A stretch of DNA of 64,000 nt from Microbacterium sp. TPD7012. Lineage in GTDB: Bacteria > Actinomycetota > Actinomycetes > Actinomycetales > Microbacteriaceae. The notes below the pieces were generated by a model. That model had not been told where the DNA came from, did not search any database, and saw only the letters and a program-made list of their open reading frames with translations. The stretch lies in contig NZ_QDFV01000001.1 in NCBI RefSeq assembly GCF_003075395.1, positions 186,001-250,000 on the forward strand, written 5' to 3'. Each line of letters begins with the position of its first letter. Position 1 is the stretch's first letter. The translations under genes were made by a program, and so were the position numbers. Shown here in pieces: positions 51,399 through 60,475 of this stretch.

Positions 51399-52824
51399 GT
51401 CGCCCGCGCCGTCGATCCGCCGTGACCATGACGGCCGCGATGACCACGGCGAGAACGTAGAACCAGGTCGCGAACTGGAAGACGGCGGCGTATGCGCCGG
51501 CGTCCGCCTGCGCACCCGCGCTCGTCGTCGCGTTCGCTGCCGCAGCGGTGAAGACGACGGTCAGCAGCGCCAGGCCGATGGTTCCGCCGAGCTGGTGCGC
51601 CGTGTTGACGAGACCGGATGCCGCGCCGTTGTCCTCCGGTGCGACGCGCGTCATGCCGAACTCGGTCAGCAGGATGATCGCGATCCCCTGCCCGACGCCG
51701 AGGAGGAGGAGCGGTGGCAGGATGCCGCTGAAGAACGGCGTGTCCGTGTCGATCGCGCTCAGCCACAGCATCCCGCCACCGGCCACCGCGAGCGAGACCA
51801 GGAGGAGGAGCGGCTTGCCGATCCGCGCGCTCAGCGGGCGCACGAGGTACACCATCGCGAAGAACATCAGTGTGAGCGGGACGTAGGAGAGTCCGGCGAC
51901 CACGGCGCTGAAGCCCTGCACGTTCTGCAGGTACTGGCTCAGGAAGTAGAACGTCGAGAACATCGCGCCGACGATGAGGATCCGCACGAGGTAGGCGCCG
52001 GATCGGGTGACGTCGCGGAACAGCCCCAGCGGCGTGATCGGCTGGATCGCCCGGCGCTCGATGAGGACGAAGGCGACGAGGAGGGCGAATGCCGCACCGA
52101 GGGTGGCGATCGTGACGGGGGCCGTCCAGCCGGACTCCGCGGCGCTGACGAGACCGAAGACGAGTGCGGTCATGCCCGAGGTCACCGTGAGGGCGCCCGG
52201 CACGTCGACGCGGCCGGCGGCCCGCGGCGTCTCGGGCAGGAAGCGGGGGGCGAGCAGCAGCACCGCGATGCCGATCGGCACGTTGATGAGCATCCCCCAG
52301 CGCCACGACAGCAGATCGGTGAAGAGTCCGCCGACGATGATGCCGGCGCTGCCGCCGGCGCCGATGACCGCGCTGTAGATGCTGATGGCGCGCGTCCGCT
52401 CCTCCGGCTGCGGGAAGGACTGCACCAGGAGGGCGAGCGTGGCCGGGATGGCGAACGCGGAGGCGATGCCCTGGAGCACACGAGCGAGGATGAGGACATC
52501 GGCCGAAGGCGCGAGGCCCGCCATGAGGGAAGCGGCGGTGAACAGGCCGACGCCCGCAGCGAAGACCCGCCGCCGCCCGAGCAGGTCGCCCGTGCGCGCC
52601 CCGAGCAGCAGCAGGCCGCCGAAGGCGAGTGCGTAGCTGTTCTGCACCCAGGAAAGGGAGGTGTCGGTGAATCCGAGTTCGCGCTGCACGTGGGGGAGCG
52701 CCGTGGTCACGATCGAGGTGTCGAGCACCATCATGAGCTGGCAGCCCATGATGACGGCGAGGACGACGGTCCTGCGCCAGGCGGGAGGGGTGCCGACGGG
52801 GACGTCGACGGATGCGGTGGACAT
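51379..52824 (-). CDS. DHA2-family MFS drug efflux transporter
   Basis: The 481-residue protein has about 14 hydrophobic segments. Motif A is GARTGDLLGRRRVF, motif B LARVLQGIASAFAIPA and motif C GAGGSAGIIVGGLFTDLLSWRW; the segment MMVLDTSIVTTALPHVQREL near the N terminus is a DHA2 mark (motif D1). It would export drugs in exchange for protons. It is divergent from the TetR gene, with two AACTRACTGGTT sites between, so induction by substrate is likely. Confidence 0.93.
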   Translation of the reverse strand: MSTASVDVPVGTPPAWRRTVVLAVIMGCQLMMVLDTSIVTTALPHVQRELGFTDTSLSWVQNSYALAFGGLLLLGARTGDLLGRRRVFAAGVGLFTAASLMAGLAPSADVLILARVLQGIASAFAIPATLALLVQSFPQPEERTRAISIYSAVIGAGGSAGIIVGGLFTDLLSWRWGMLINVPIGIAVLLLAPRFLPETPRAAGRVDVPGALTVTSGMTALVFGLVSAAESGWTAPVTIATLGAAFALLVAFVLIERRAIQPITPLGLFRDVTRSGAYLVRILIVGAMFSTFYFLSQYLQNVQGFSAVVAGLSYVPLTLMFFAMVYLVRPLSARIGKPLLLLVSLAVAGGGMLWLSAIDTDTPFFSGILPPLLLLGVGQGIAIILLTEFGMTRVAPEDNGAASGLVNTAHQLGGTIGLALLTVVFTAAAANATTSAGAQADAGAYAAVFQFATWFYVLAVVIAAVMVTADRRRGRLSRRRG

Positions 52825-52837
52825 GGAGAACTCCTAA

Positions 52838-52898
52838 GTAACTGACTGGTTCGTTACATAGCATCGCTCGTGTTATCGGCTTTGTCAACTAACTGGTT
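52838..52898. promoter_or_regulatory. TetR operators between efflux and TetR genes
   Basis: AACTGACTGGTT (52840-52851) and AACTAACTGGTT (52887-52898) are two copies of AACTRACTGGTT, 47 bases apart. The first lies within GTAAC...GTTAC (52838-52857). Both sit in the 93-base divergent gap and are AT-rich against the background. Confidence 0.7.
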
Positions 52899-52917
52899 AC
52901 TTGTTAGAATGGGGATC

Positions 52918-53472
52918 ATGGTCAGGGACGCAGAGGCGACGAAGAAGCGCATCCTGGATGCCGCGGAGGAGGAGTTCGCCCGCTACGGCATCGCCGGCGC
53001 GCGTGTCGACCGCATCGCTGAGAACGCGCAGGCGAACAAGGCCATGCTCTACCGCTACTTCGACAGCAAGGACGGCCTGTTCGACGAGGTGTTCTCGCAG
53101 CGGGTGGTCGCGGTCGGAGACGCCACCGCGTTCGATGCGGAGGATCTCCCCGGATACGCCGCTCGCTCCTTCGACCTGTACGAGCAGAACCCGAACACGC
53201 TCCGTCTGACGAACTGGCACATTCTCGAGCGCGGAGACGCGGCGCTCGATGTGCTGACGAAGGCGCACGCCGAGAAGCTCGCGCAGATCGAGCGCGCGCA
53301 GAGGTCAGGCCATCTGCCGACGGATCGCTCGCCGATCGAGCTGCTCACGGCGGTGCGTGCTCTCGCGATGGCGTGGCACACCCTCACGCCGGAGATGAAT
53401 CGCGTGCCCCTTCCGGACGCCGCGCGCCGGCGCGAGGTCGTGGTCGAGAACGTCCGGGCGCTGCTCGCCTGA
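52918..53472 (+). CDS. TetR family repressor of the efflux pump
   Basis: The 184-residue protein has an HTH (residues 5-52; TKKRILDAAEEEFARYGIAGARVDRIAENAQANKAMLYRYFDSKDGLFDEVF, read in parts) and a TetR_C-type domain. The start MVRDAEATKKRIL is preferred to upstream ATGs at 52870 and 52909, which would run into the operator. Divergent from the MFS gene it probably represses. Confidence 0.9.
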   Translation: MVRDAEATKKRILDAAEEEFARYGIAGARVDRIAENAQANKAMLYRYFDSKDGLFDEVFSQRVVAVGDATAFDAEDLPGYAARSFDLYEQNPNTLRLTNWHILERGDAALDVLTKAHAEKLAQIERAQRSGHLPTDRSPIELLTAVRALAMAWHTLTPEMNRVPLPDAARRREVVVENVRALLA

Positions 53473-53517
53473 TCGCCGCGAGGCTCACACTGATCCCCGG
53501 TGATTCGTCGGAGAGGT

Positions 53518-53934
53518 ATGAGACGACTCCATATCCTCGCCCTCGCCTTCTCCGCCGCGCTCGGAGTGTTCGTCGGCGGCTGGGCGTACTTCGCGCCCCA
53601 GGGTTTCTACGACTCGTTCCCCGGCGCGCTCGGGTCGTGGGTGTCCGTCGACGGTCCCTTCAACGAGCATCTGATCCGTGACGTCGGCGCGATGTACCTG
53701 GCGCTCGCCGCGGCGAGCATCGGCGGACTGCTGTGGCGCAGCACAGTCGGCTTCCGCGTGCTCGGCATCGCCTGGACGGTGTTCGGCGTGCTGCACTTCC
53801 TCTACCACGCGCTCCATCTGGAGCACATGTCGCTCGAGTCCGCGATCGGCGAGATGGTCGCGCTGGGCGTGAGCCTCGTGCTCGGTGTCGTGCTGCTGCT
53901 CCCCGAGCGCGAGGCCCACAGGCCTACGCGGTGA
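53518..53934 (+). CDS. Four-helix membrane protein of unknown function
   Basis: The 138-residue protein has four hydrophobic segments (about 5-24, 52-73, 78-100 and 110-130). The outward segment PQGFYDSFPGALGSWVSVDGPFNEHLIRDVGAMYL is shared by small DUF4345-like or DoxX-like proteins, but no family is certain. It follows the TetR gene by 45 bases and may be co-transcribed. GTG at 53500 is an alternative start. It overlaps the monooxygenase gene tail to tail by 11 bases. Confidence 0.75.
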   Translation: MRRLHILALAFSAALGVFVGGWAYFAPQGFYDSFPGALGSWVSVDGPFNEHLIRDVGAMYLALAAASIGGLLWRSTVGFRVLGIAWTVFGVLHFLYHALHLEHMSLESAIGEMVALGVSLVLGVVLLLPEREAHRPTR

Positions 53935-55306
53935 CGCGCGACCCGATGCGGTACTTGGCCGCGCGGTGCGTGTCCTGCACGCGGTCGCCCTTGCCCTGCA
54001 GCTTGTGGCGCAGGGTCCCCGGCGTGTACTCCTCCGGGTAGGCGCCGCGGGCGCGGAGCACCGGGATGACATGCTCGATGACGTCCTGCCAGGTGCCGGG
54101 CGTGACCGCGTAGGCGAGGTTGAATCCGTCGATGTCGGTCTCGTCGACCCAGGACTGCAGCTCGTCGGCGATCTCTTCGCCGGAGCCGACGACCGTGGGG
54201 CCGAGGCCGCCGATCGCGTTGTGCCGGCCGAAGTCCCCCACCGTCCACTCGCGTCCGAGATCCGCCTCTTCCTTCAGGTGCTGCAGCACCGACTGGATCG
54301 CGTTCGACTCGACGTTGCCGACGGGCTCGTCCTCGCGGTACTGCGACAGGTCGACGCCCATCCAGCCCGACATGAAGGTCAGCGCTCCCTCGGGGCTCGC
54401 GTAGGTGAGGTACTCGGCGTGCTTCGCGGTCGCCTCTTCGCTGGTCGCGCCGGTGATGACCGTGAGCAGCGTGTAGATGCGCGCGTCGTAGCGGTCGCGG
54501 CCGGCGGCTTCGAGGGCGTCGCGGATGCGCTTCACGGTTCCCGCGAGCACCTCCTTCGAGGGCGCGGCGACGAAGATGGCCTCGGCGTTCTCGGCCGCGA
54601 AGCGCACGCCGCGCGGGCTCGCGCCGGCCTGGTAGATCACGGGAGTGCGCTGCGGAGACGGCTCGGAGATGTGGATGCCGGGAACGCTGAAGTGCTTGCC
54701 CTCGTGCCCGATCGGATGCACCTTCGTGTGATCCGTGAAGATGCCCCGCTCGCGGTCCTCGACGACGGCGTCGTCCTCCCAGGAGCCCTCCCACAGCTTG
54801 TAGAGCACCTCGACGTACTCGTCGGCGTGGTCGTACCGGTCGTCGTGCGCGAGCTGATCCTCCTGGCCCATGTTCCGCGCGGCGCTGGGCAGGTAGCCGG
54901 TGACGACGTTCCAGCCGATGCGGCCCTGGGTGAGGTGGTCGAGCGTGCTCAGGCGGCGGGCGAACGGGTACGGGTGCTCGAAGGCGGTACCGGCCGTGAT
55001 GCCGAAGCCCAGGTGCTCGGTGACGGCGGCCATCGCGCTCACGAGCAGGATCGGGTCGTTCACGGGCACCTGCGCGCCGTTGCGGATCGCGGCCTCGTTC
55101 GTGCCGCCGTACACGTCGTAGGTGCCGAGCACATCGGCGATGAAGATGCCGTCGAAGGTCGCGCTCTCGAGCAGCTTCGCGAGATCCGTCCAGTAGCTGA
55201 TCGTGTTGTACTGGCGCGAACGATCCTCCGGATGCCGCCACAGCCCGGACGACTGGTGGGCGACGCAGTTCATGTCGAAGGCGTTGAAGCGGATCTGACG
55301 AGTCAT
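53924..55306 (-). CDS. NtaA/SnaA/DszA-family FMN-dependent monooxygenase
   Basis: The 460-residue flavin monooxygenase of the bacterial-luciferase superfamily has LLESATFDGIFIADVLG, HPYPFARRLSTLDHLTQGRIGWNVVTGYLPSAARNMG (read in parts), VIYQAGASPRGVRFAAENAEAIFVAAPS and a C-terminal VIPVLRARGAYPEEYTPGTLR. Relatives oxidise nitrilotriacetate, dimethylsulfide or dibenzothiophene sulfone with FMNH2 from a partner reductase. None is visible here, so it must be supplied elsewhere. Located after the amidase/aldolase/ABC unit but separated from it by a terminator. Confidence 0.87.
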   Translation of the reverse strand: MTRQIRFNAFDMNCVAHQSSGLWRHPEDRSRQYNTISYWTDLAKLLESATFDGIFIADVLGTYDVYGGTNEAAIRNGAQVPVNDPILLVSAMAAVTEHLGFGITAGTAFEHPYPFARRLSTLDHLTQGRIGWNVVTGYLPSAARNMGQEDQLAHDDRYDHADEYVEVLYKLWEGSWEDDAVVEDRERGIFTDHTKVHPIGHEGKHFSVPGIHISEPSPQRTPVIYQAGASPRGVRFAAENAEAIFVAAPSKEVLAGTVKRIRDALEAAGRDRYDARIYTLLTVITGATSEEATAKHAEYLTYASPEGALTFMSGWMGVDLSQYREDEPVGNVESNAIQSVLQHLKEEADLGREWTVGDFGRHNAIGGLGPTVVGSGEEIADELQSWVDETDIDGFNLAYAVTPGTWQDVIEHVIPVLRARGAYPEEYTPGTLRHKLQGKGDRVQDTHRAAKYRIGSRVTA

Positions 55307-55390
55307 GGAGACCATGAAACGTCACCGGGCCTCAGTAATCCAGCCTCGGTGAAACGCGCGGACACACGGGAGCGGGGAGCCGGAACAGCG

Positions 55391-55427
55391 GACGACGCCC
55401 GCTGCCGGGGAGGCAGCGGGCGTCGTC
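55391..55427 (-). terminator. Terminator after the aldolase gene
   Basis: GACGACGCCCGCTGCC (55391-55406) and GGCAGCGGGCGTCGTC (55412-55427) form a perfect 16-bp stem with a GGGGA loop, 16 bases beyond the reverse-strand stop at 55443. It ends the ABC-LysR-amidase-aldolase operon before the monooxygenase gene. Confidence 0.92.
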
Positions 55428-55442
55428 GGCGGGGGCGGGTGA

Positions 55443-56204
55443 TCAGGAGGAGACAGGCGCCGATGCGGTCGCGATCAGGTCGTCCATGAGCGAGCGGGCG
55501 TTGCCGTAGCCCTCCGCGATCGCGGCGTGCTGCATCGCGAGCAGCACGTAGTCGGCGTTCTCGGCGACCGCGAACTCCTTCTCGATGGTCGTCCAGGCGG
55601 GCAGCACCCAGGGCTTGTCGTTCGCGCGCGCCGCCGCGATCACACGGCGGAAGTCGTCGAAGTCGGCCTCGGTCTGCCGGTACGCGCCGCGGCCGCTCAT
55701 GGCGGCCAGGTCGCCGGGGCCGATGAAGATGCCGTCGACGGTGGGCAGCGCCGCGATCGCCTCGACGTCGCGCAGGGCCCGCGGATCCTCGACCATCGGG
55801 AACACCTTGATGTCGCGGTCCTGCGCGGCGATCCACTCGTCCGAGTATCCGCGGTAGCTCATCGTGCGGCCGCCCGCGAGGCTTCGCGAGCCGAGCGGCG
55901 GGAACTTCGCGAAGTCGGTGACGAGCTTCGCGTGCTCGAGCCCTTCGATGTGGGGGATGATCACACCGTCTGAGCCGAAGTCGAGGGCCTGCTGGATCGC
56001 GCCGCGCTCGGGGACCAGCACCTTCGACAGCACCTCGAGCCCGAGGCCCTTGAGCAGCGGGATGAAGCGCTCAAGGATCGAGAGGTCGAACGAGCCGTGC
56101 TCGATGTCGAGCACCACGAAGTCGTATCCGAGACCGGCGACGATCTCGCCGATCGCGCTGCTGCCGTCCGACAGCCAGGCTCCCTGCTTGAGCGAATGAG
56201 ACAT
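55443..56204 (-). CDS. HpcH/HpaI family aldolase
   Basis: The 253-residue protein has LKQGAWLSDGSSAIGEIVAGLGYDFVVLDIEHGSFD (read in parts), ARANDKPWVLPAW at the end and GIFIGPGDLAAMSGR, the class II pyruvate-aldolase pattern with metal ligands in PMVEDP and GPGDL. These enzymes split 4-hydroxy-2-oxo acids into pyruvate and an aldehyde; the substrate is unknown. AAAGGAA lies before the ATG. It follows the nitrilase gene by 29 bases. Confidence 0.87.
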   Translation of the reverse strand: MSHSLKQGAWLSDGSSAIGEIVAGLGYDFVVLDIEHGSFDLSILERFIPLLKGLGLEVLSKVLVPERGAIQQALDFGSDGVIIPHIEGLEHAKLVTDFAKFPPLGSRSLAGGRTMSYRGYSDEWIAAQDRDIKVFPMVEDPRALRDVEAIAALPTVDGIFIGPGDLAAMSGRGAYRQTEADFDDFRRVIAAARANDKPWVLPAWTTIEKEFAVAENADYVLLAMQHAAIAEGYGNARSLMDDLIATASAPVSS

Positions 56205-56233
56205 GTTGTTCCTTTCTTTCGGTGCCGACGGCG

Positions 56234-57031
56234 TCAGGCCGAGGCGACCACGGTGAAGCGGCGGTTGGCGAGCGAGGGATTCACGGAGCGCACCTGGGCG
56301 ACGCGTTCGGGCGTGGCGTCGGCGACCGCGATGCCGCTGCTCTCGCCGATCTCGCCGAGCGTGATGCCCATGGGATCGACGATGATGCTGCCGCCGGTGC
56401 CGACGCCGGGTCCCTGCGACACCGCGGCGACATACAGGGTGTTCTCGATCGCGCGGGCGCGGGCGAGCGTGTTCCAGTGGTCCTCCTTGCGGGCGCCCGG
56501 CATCCACGCCGCGGGGTAGAGCAGCAGGTCGACGCCGGCGTCGGCGTGCTCGCGCGCGGCCTCGGGGAAGCGCAGGTCGTAGCAGGTCAGCATCCCGATC
56601 GTCACGTCGTCGATCGTGAACGTCACGGGGCCGTCGATGTCGCCGGGGCGGATGTGCTCGGACTCGAGGAACCCGAACGCGTCGTACAGGTGGAGCTTGT
56701 GGTACACCCGGGAGAGGCCGTCATCCGGCGTCACCAGCACGAGCGTGTTGTATCCGCGCGACTCGTCGTCGATCGACTCGAGCATGCCCGCGACGATCGC
56801 GACTCCCGTGCGGCGAGCCAGTCCGGCCAGCGCCGTCACGAACGGACCATCCAGTGCCTCGCCCTGCTTCACGAACTCGGCGTCGAGGTTCGGGACGTCG
56901 AACATGGCGAACTCGGGGAACACCACCAGGCGTGCGCCGGCGGCGGCCGCCTCCTCCGTGAGACGGGTGATCTCCTCGAGGTTGGCGGACTTGTCGCCGC
57001 CCGAGACCATCTGGCCGATCGCGAACTTCAT
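56234..57031 (-). CDS. Carbon-nitrogen hydrolase (nitrilase superfamily)
   Basis: The 265-residue enzyme has the Glu-Lys-Cys triad: Glu in VVFPEFAMF, Lys in YHKLHLYDAFG and Cys in GMLTCYDLRFPE. It matches omega-amidase/Nit-type hydrolases that cleave small amides. The start is ATG at 57031 with AGGAGA upstream and overlaps the LysR stop by four bases. It would act on an amide or deaminated product from the imported compound. Confidence 0.9.
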   Translation of the reverse strand: MKFAIGQMVSGGDKSANLEEITRLTEEAAAAGARLVVFPEFAMFDVPNLDAEFVKQGEALDGPFVTALAGLARRTGVAIVAGMLESIDDESRGYNTLVLVTPDDGLSRVYHKLHLYDAFGFLESEHIRPGDIDGPVTFTIDDVTIGMLTCYDLRFPEAAREHADAGVDLLLYPAAWMPGARKEDHWNTLARARAIENTLYVAAVSQGPGVGTGGSIIVDPMGITLGEIGESSGIAVADATPERVAQVRSVNPSLANRRFTVVASA

Positions 57032-57945
57032 GATTCTCCTTTGATCGAGACGAGGCTCTCCGGATCGGAGAGCACGGTGATGCAGTGCTGCACGAAGGCT
57101 CGCCCGACCGAGTCGAGTCGGCGCTCGAACCACGAGATCGAGGTGGTGAGTCCCACCGAGGGATTGACCAGCGTGCGGTACACGACGTTGTGCTGCGGGA
57201 TGTCCGACAGCGACTTCGGGATGAAGCACACGCCCATGCCCGCCGACACCATGGCGGCCTGGTCGAGGTACGAGCCCATGACCTCGAGCGAGCGCGGGGA
57301 GAACCCGGCGCGCATGCACGCCGTCACGACGGCGTCGTAGCCGGTCGGGTTGGCGGTGCGCGGACCCTGGAGGATGCGCTCGTTGCGCAGCATCGCGAAA
57401 TCCACCTCCTCCACGCCGGCGAGCGGATGGTCGTCGGGCAGGGCCACGAGGTAGTCCTCGGAGAACAGCGCGGCCGACGAGAGATCCTTGAGGTCGGGCT
57501 CGGTGAGCAGGATCGCGACGTCGATCGACCCCTGCTCGAGCTCGTCCACCAGCAGGGAGGTGGGGATGCTGCGCACCTGGACGGTCGCGGTCGGATGCGC
57601 GCGGATGAACTGCCGTACGGCTCCCGCCGGCGAGCTGAACATCATCGCCGGGACGATCCCGACCCGCACCCGCCCGAACTCATGGCTGCGCTGATCGTCG
57701 AGCAGCTGCGTGATGTGCTGCATGGCCTCGAGCACGCGCCGGCACCGATAGTAGAACTCGCGTCCGGCCTCGGTGGGCGTGATGGGCCGTGTGGAGCGGT
57801 CGATCAAGGCGACGCCCACGTCCTTCTCCAGCCGTGAGATCTGCTGCGAGAGTGCGGGGGCGGTGATGAAGAGGCTGTCGGCGGCCTGCTTGAAACCGCC
57901 GGCGTCGACCAGCGTGACGAACAGCTCGAGGCGTCGCGTCTCCAT
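57028..57945 (-). CDS. LysR family regulator inside the operon
   Basis: The 305-residue protein has a LysR HTH (METRRLELFVTLVDAGGFKQAADSLFITAPALSQQISRLEKDVG, read in parts) and a substrate-binding effector domain. LysR genes are normally divergent from their targets; here it lies in the same direction, two bases after the ATPase stop and overlapping the nitrilase start. It therefore may act on the first promoter of its own operon. Confidence 0.88.
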   Translation of the reverse strand: METRRLELFVTLVDAGGFKQAADSLFITAPALSQQISRLEKDVGVALIDRSTRPITPTEAGREFYYRCRRVLEAMQHITQLLDDQRSHEFGRVRVGIVPAMMFSSPAGAVRQFIRAHPTATVQVRSIPTSLLVDELEQGSIDVAILLTEPDLKDLSSAALFSEDYLVALPDDHPLAGVEEVDFAMLRNERILQGPRTANPTGYDAVVTACMRAGFSPRSLEVMGSYLDQAAMVSAGMGVCFIPKSLSDIPQHNVVYRTLVNPSVGLTTSISWFERRLDSVGRAFVQHCITVLSDPESLVSIKGES

Positions 57946-57947
57946 GT

Positions 57948-59633
57948 CTAGGCCCCCCTCAGTGCGTGCCGCTCGGCGCGACGCACCCTCTGGATCTCGG
58001 GATCGGGAACCGGCGCCGCCGCGATCAGACGCTTGGTGTACTCATCGACCGGATGGTGCAGCACGTCCTCCGTGGGGCCTTCCTCGATCACGTCGCCATG
58101 ACGCAGGACCACGACGCGGTTCGACAGGGTCTCGACCACCGAGAGGTCGTGGCTGATGAACAGACACGAGAACCCGAGTTCGCGCTGGAGCGCGAGGAAC
58201 AGGTCCAGCACCTGCGCCTGCACCGACACGTCGAGCGCCGAGGTCGGTTCGTCGGCGATCATGAGCACGGGGTCGGTCGCGATGGCTCGGGCGATGCCGA
58301 TGCGCTGACGTTGACCGCCCGAGAGCTCGTGCGGGTAGCGGTCGCACCAGTCGGGGTTCAGCTGCACCTGCTCCAGCAGCTCCTTCGCGCGGGTGCGGCG
58401 TGCGCGGGGATCCCGGACGAGTCCCTGCCACAGAAGCGGGTCGGAGATCGCCTGCCCGATCGTGCGCCGAGGGTTGAGCGACGACGCCGGGTCCTGGAAC
58501 ACCATCGTCACGTGGCGGCGCAGCTGACGCAGCGCCCGCCCCGGGCGACCGGTGATGCGTTCGCCGCGGACCTCGAGCAGGCCCTCGGTCACGGGCAGCA
58601 GCCCGATCGCCGCCTTGCCGATCGTGGACTTGCCCGAGCCCGACTCGCCGACGAGACCGACGATCTCGCCGCGTGCGACCTCCAGATCGATGCCGTTGAT
58701 GGCCTGGAACCCGGGCCGCCGCCAGCGTCCGGGATAGCGGATGACGGCATCCTTCAGGCGCAGCACGGTCTCGGGCAGCGGGGTGGCGGCGGTCACGCCG
58801 TCGATGCGCAGCTTGTTCCTCGCCGCCGACAGGAAGTCGTCCGCCTTGCCCAGGTGCGGCACGGCCGCGAGCAGCGCCTGCGTGTACGGCTCCTTCGGGT
58901 GGCGGAAGAGCTCCGCCGACGGGGCGCTCTCCACGACCTGGCCGTCCTTCATCACGACGACCTGATCGGCCACATCCGCCACGACGCCCATGTCGTGCGT
59001 GATGATCAGCACGGCCATGCCCATCCGCTCCTGGATCTCGGCGATCAGGTCCAGGATCTCGGCCTGCACCGTGACGTCGAGCGCCGTGGTCGGCTCGTCC
59101 GCGATGAGCAGGTCGGGCTCCGAGGAGATCGCCATCGCGATCATCGCCCGCTGGCGCTGGCCGCCGGAGAGCTGGTGGGGATAGTGATCGACCTTCTCCT
59201 CGGGCGAGGGCATGTGCACGTCGCGCAGCAGCTGCACGGCGCGCGCACGCACCGTCTTGGCGTCGAGGTCATGGTGGCTCGTGAGCGCCTCGGCCAGCTG
59301 GTGCCCGATCGTGTAGACGGGATTCAGCGCCGTCATCGGCTCCTGGAAGATGGTCGCGATGCGGGCGCCCCGCAGCGGGCGCAGCCCCTTGTCGCGCATC
59401 GGCACCAGGTCGATGCCGTCGAACAGGATGCGTCCGCTGCGCCGCGCGTTCGGGGGGAGCAGATCGAGGATCGACATCGCGGTGACGGATTTGCCAGAGC
59501 CCGACTCGCCGACGAGCGCGAGGGTCTGGCGCCGGTCGACGCTGAACGACACGTCGTAGGTGACCTGACGCGGCCCATCGGGGGTGGCGAACTCGACGGA
59601 CAGCCCGTCGACCTGCAGCAGCGGTTCGGTCAT
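57948..59633 (-). CDS. Fused double-ATPase of a peptide/nickel-type ABC importer
   Basis: The 561-residue protein has two ABC modules. Each has a Walker A (GESGSGKS at about 42 and about 334), LSGGQRQR and Walker B IADEPT(T/S)ALDV. It corresponds to fused DppD and DppF subunits, giving one chain for both ATP sites. Both halves carry the Q-loop FQEPMTALNP or FQDPASSLNP. The gene overlaps the permease gene by four bases. Confidence 0.94.
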   Translation of the reverse strand: MTEPLLQVDGLSVEFATPDGPRQVTYDVSFSVDRRQTLALVGESGSGKSVTAMSILDLLPPNARRSGRILFDGIDLVPMRDKGLRPLRGARIATIFQEPMTALNPVYTIGHQLAEALTSHHDLDAKTVRARAVQLLRDVHMPSPEEKVDHYPHQLSGGQRQRAMIAMAISSEPDLLIADEPTTALDVTVQAEILDLIAEIQERMGMAVLIITHDMGVVADVADQVVVMKDGQVVESAPSAELFRHPKEPYTQALLAAVPHLGKADDFLSAARNKLRIDGVTAATPLPETVLRLKDAVIRYPGRWRRPGFQAINGIDLEVARGEIVGLVGESGSGKSTIGKAAIGLLPVTEGLLEVRGERITGRPGRALRQLRRHVTMVFQDPASSLNPRRTIGQAISDPLLWQGLVRDPRARRTRAKELLEQVQLNPDWCDRYPHELSGGQRQRIGIARAIATDPVLMIADEPTSALDVSVQAQVLDLFLALQRELGFSCLFISHDLSVVETLSNRVVVLRHGDVIEEGPTEDVLHHPVDEYTKRLIAAAPVPDPEIQRVRRAERHALRGA

Positions 59634-60475
59634 GAGCGCTTCTTCGCTTTCGGGTCGAGGAGGTCCCGCAGTGCGTCGCCGAGGATGCCGAAGGCGAGGA
59701 TCGTCAGCACGATCACGGCTCCGGGCACGAGCAGCACATGCGGATCGGTGGTGAGGTAGCGCTGGCCCTGCGCGACCATGGAGCCCCAGGACGGGGTGGG
59801 CGGCACGACGCCGAGGCCCAGGTAGCTGAGCCCGGACTCCATCAGGATCGCCGCAGCCATCGTGAGAGAGAACTGGACGATGATCGGCGCGGAGACGTTC
59901 GCGAGCACGGTGCGGAACAGGATCACGATCGTCGGAGCGCCGAACGTGCGCGCTGCGTCCACGTACTCCTCGCGCTTGGTGGAGAGCACCTGGCCGTAGG
60001 TGATGCGGGCGAAGATGGGCGCGAAGAGCACCCCGATCGCGATGATGAGCGTGACCGGCCCGGGGCCGTACAGCGTCACGGCCAGCAGGGCGAGCACGAT
60101 CGGCGGGAACGCGAGGATCACGTCGACCACGAGCCGCATGGTCACGATCTCGGTGAGCCCGTTGAAGTAGCCGCCGAGCAGTCCCAGCAGGGTTCCGAGG
60201 ACGGTCGCGAGCAGAGTCGCTCCGAGGGCGATGAACAGCTCCACCTGAGCGCCGAACATGATGCGGGAGAGGATGTCGCGGCCGAGCTCGTCGGTGCCCA
60301 GCAGGTGACCGGGGCTGAACAGCGGCTGCAGTCGCAGGGCGACGTTCTGCGCGATGGGGTCGTACGGCGCGAGCAGCGGGGCGAACGCCATCAGGATGAG
60401 GATGACCAGGAGGTAGATCACCATGACCGTCCGCAGAGGCGTGATCGCCTGGCGGACGCGGGGGCTGAGTTTCAT
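59630..60475 (-). CDS. Peptide/nickel-type ABC permease (DppC family)
   Basis: The 281-residue protein has an N-terminal helix VMVIYLLVILILMAFAPLLAPYDPIAQN, GTDELGRDILSRIMFGAQVEL and the EAA loop REEYVDAARTFGAPTIVILFRTVL. The region SYLGLGVVPPTPSWGSMVAQGQRYL is diagnostic of DppC/NikC. ATGA overlaps join it to both neighbours. Confidence 0.93.
   Translation of the reverse strand: MKLSPRVRQAITPLRTVMVIYLLVILILMAFAPLLAPYDPIAQNVALRLQPLFSPGHLLGTDELGRDILSRIMFGAQVELFIALGATLLATVLGTLLGLLGGYFNGLTEIVTMRLVVDVILAFPPIVLALLAVTLYGPGPVTLIIAIGVLFAPIFARITYGQVLSTKREEYVDAARTFGAPTIVILFRTVLANVSAPIIVQFSLTMAAAILMESGLSYLGLGVVPPTPSWGSMVAQGQRYLTTDPHVLLVPGAVIVLTILAFGILGDALRDLLDPKAKKRS

Noticed and set aside
50666..52888. 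A 740-residue reverse-strand frame covering AhpD-like and MFS regions
   Set aside because: Only its last 149 residues are a real protein (AhpD-like, start 51115). The rest is antisense or out of frame to the MFS transporter.
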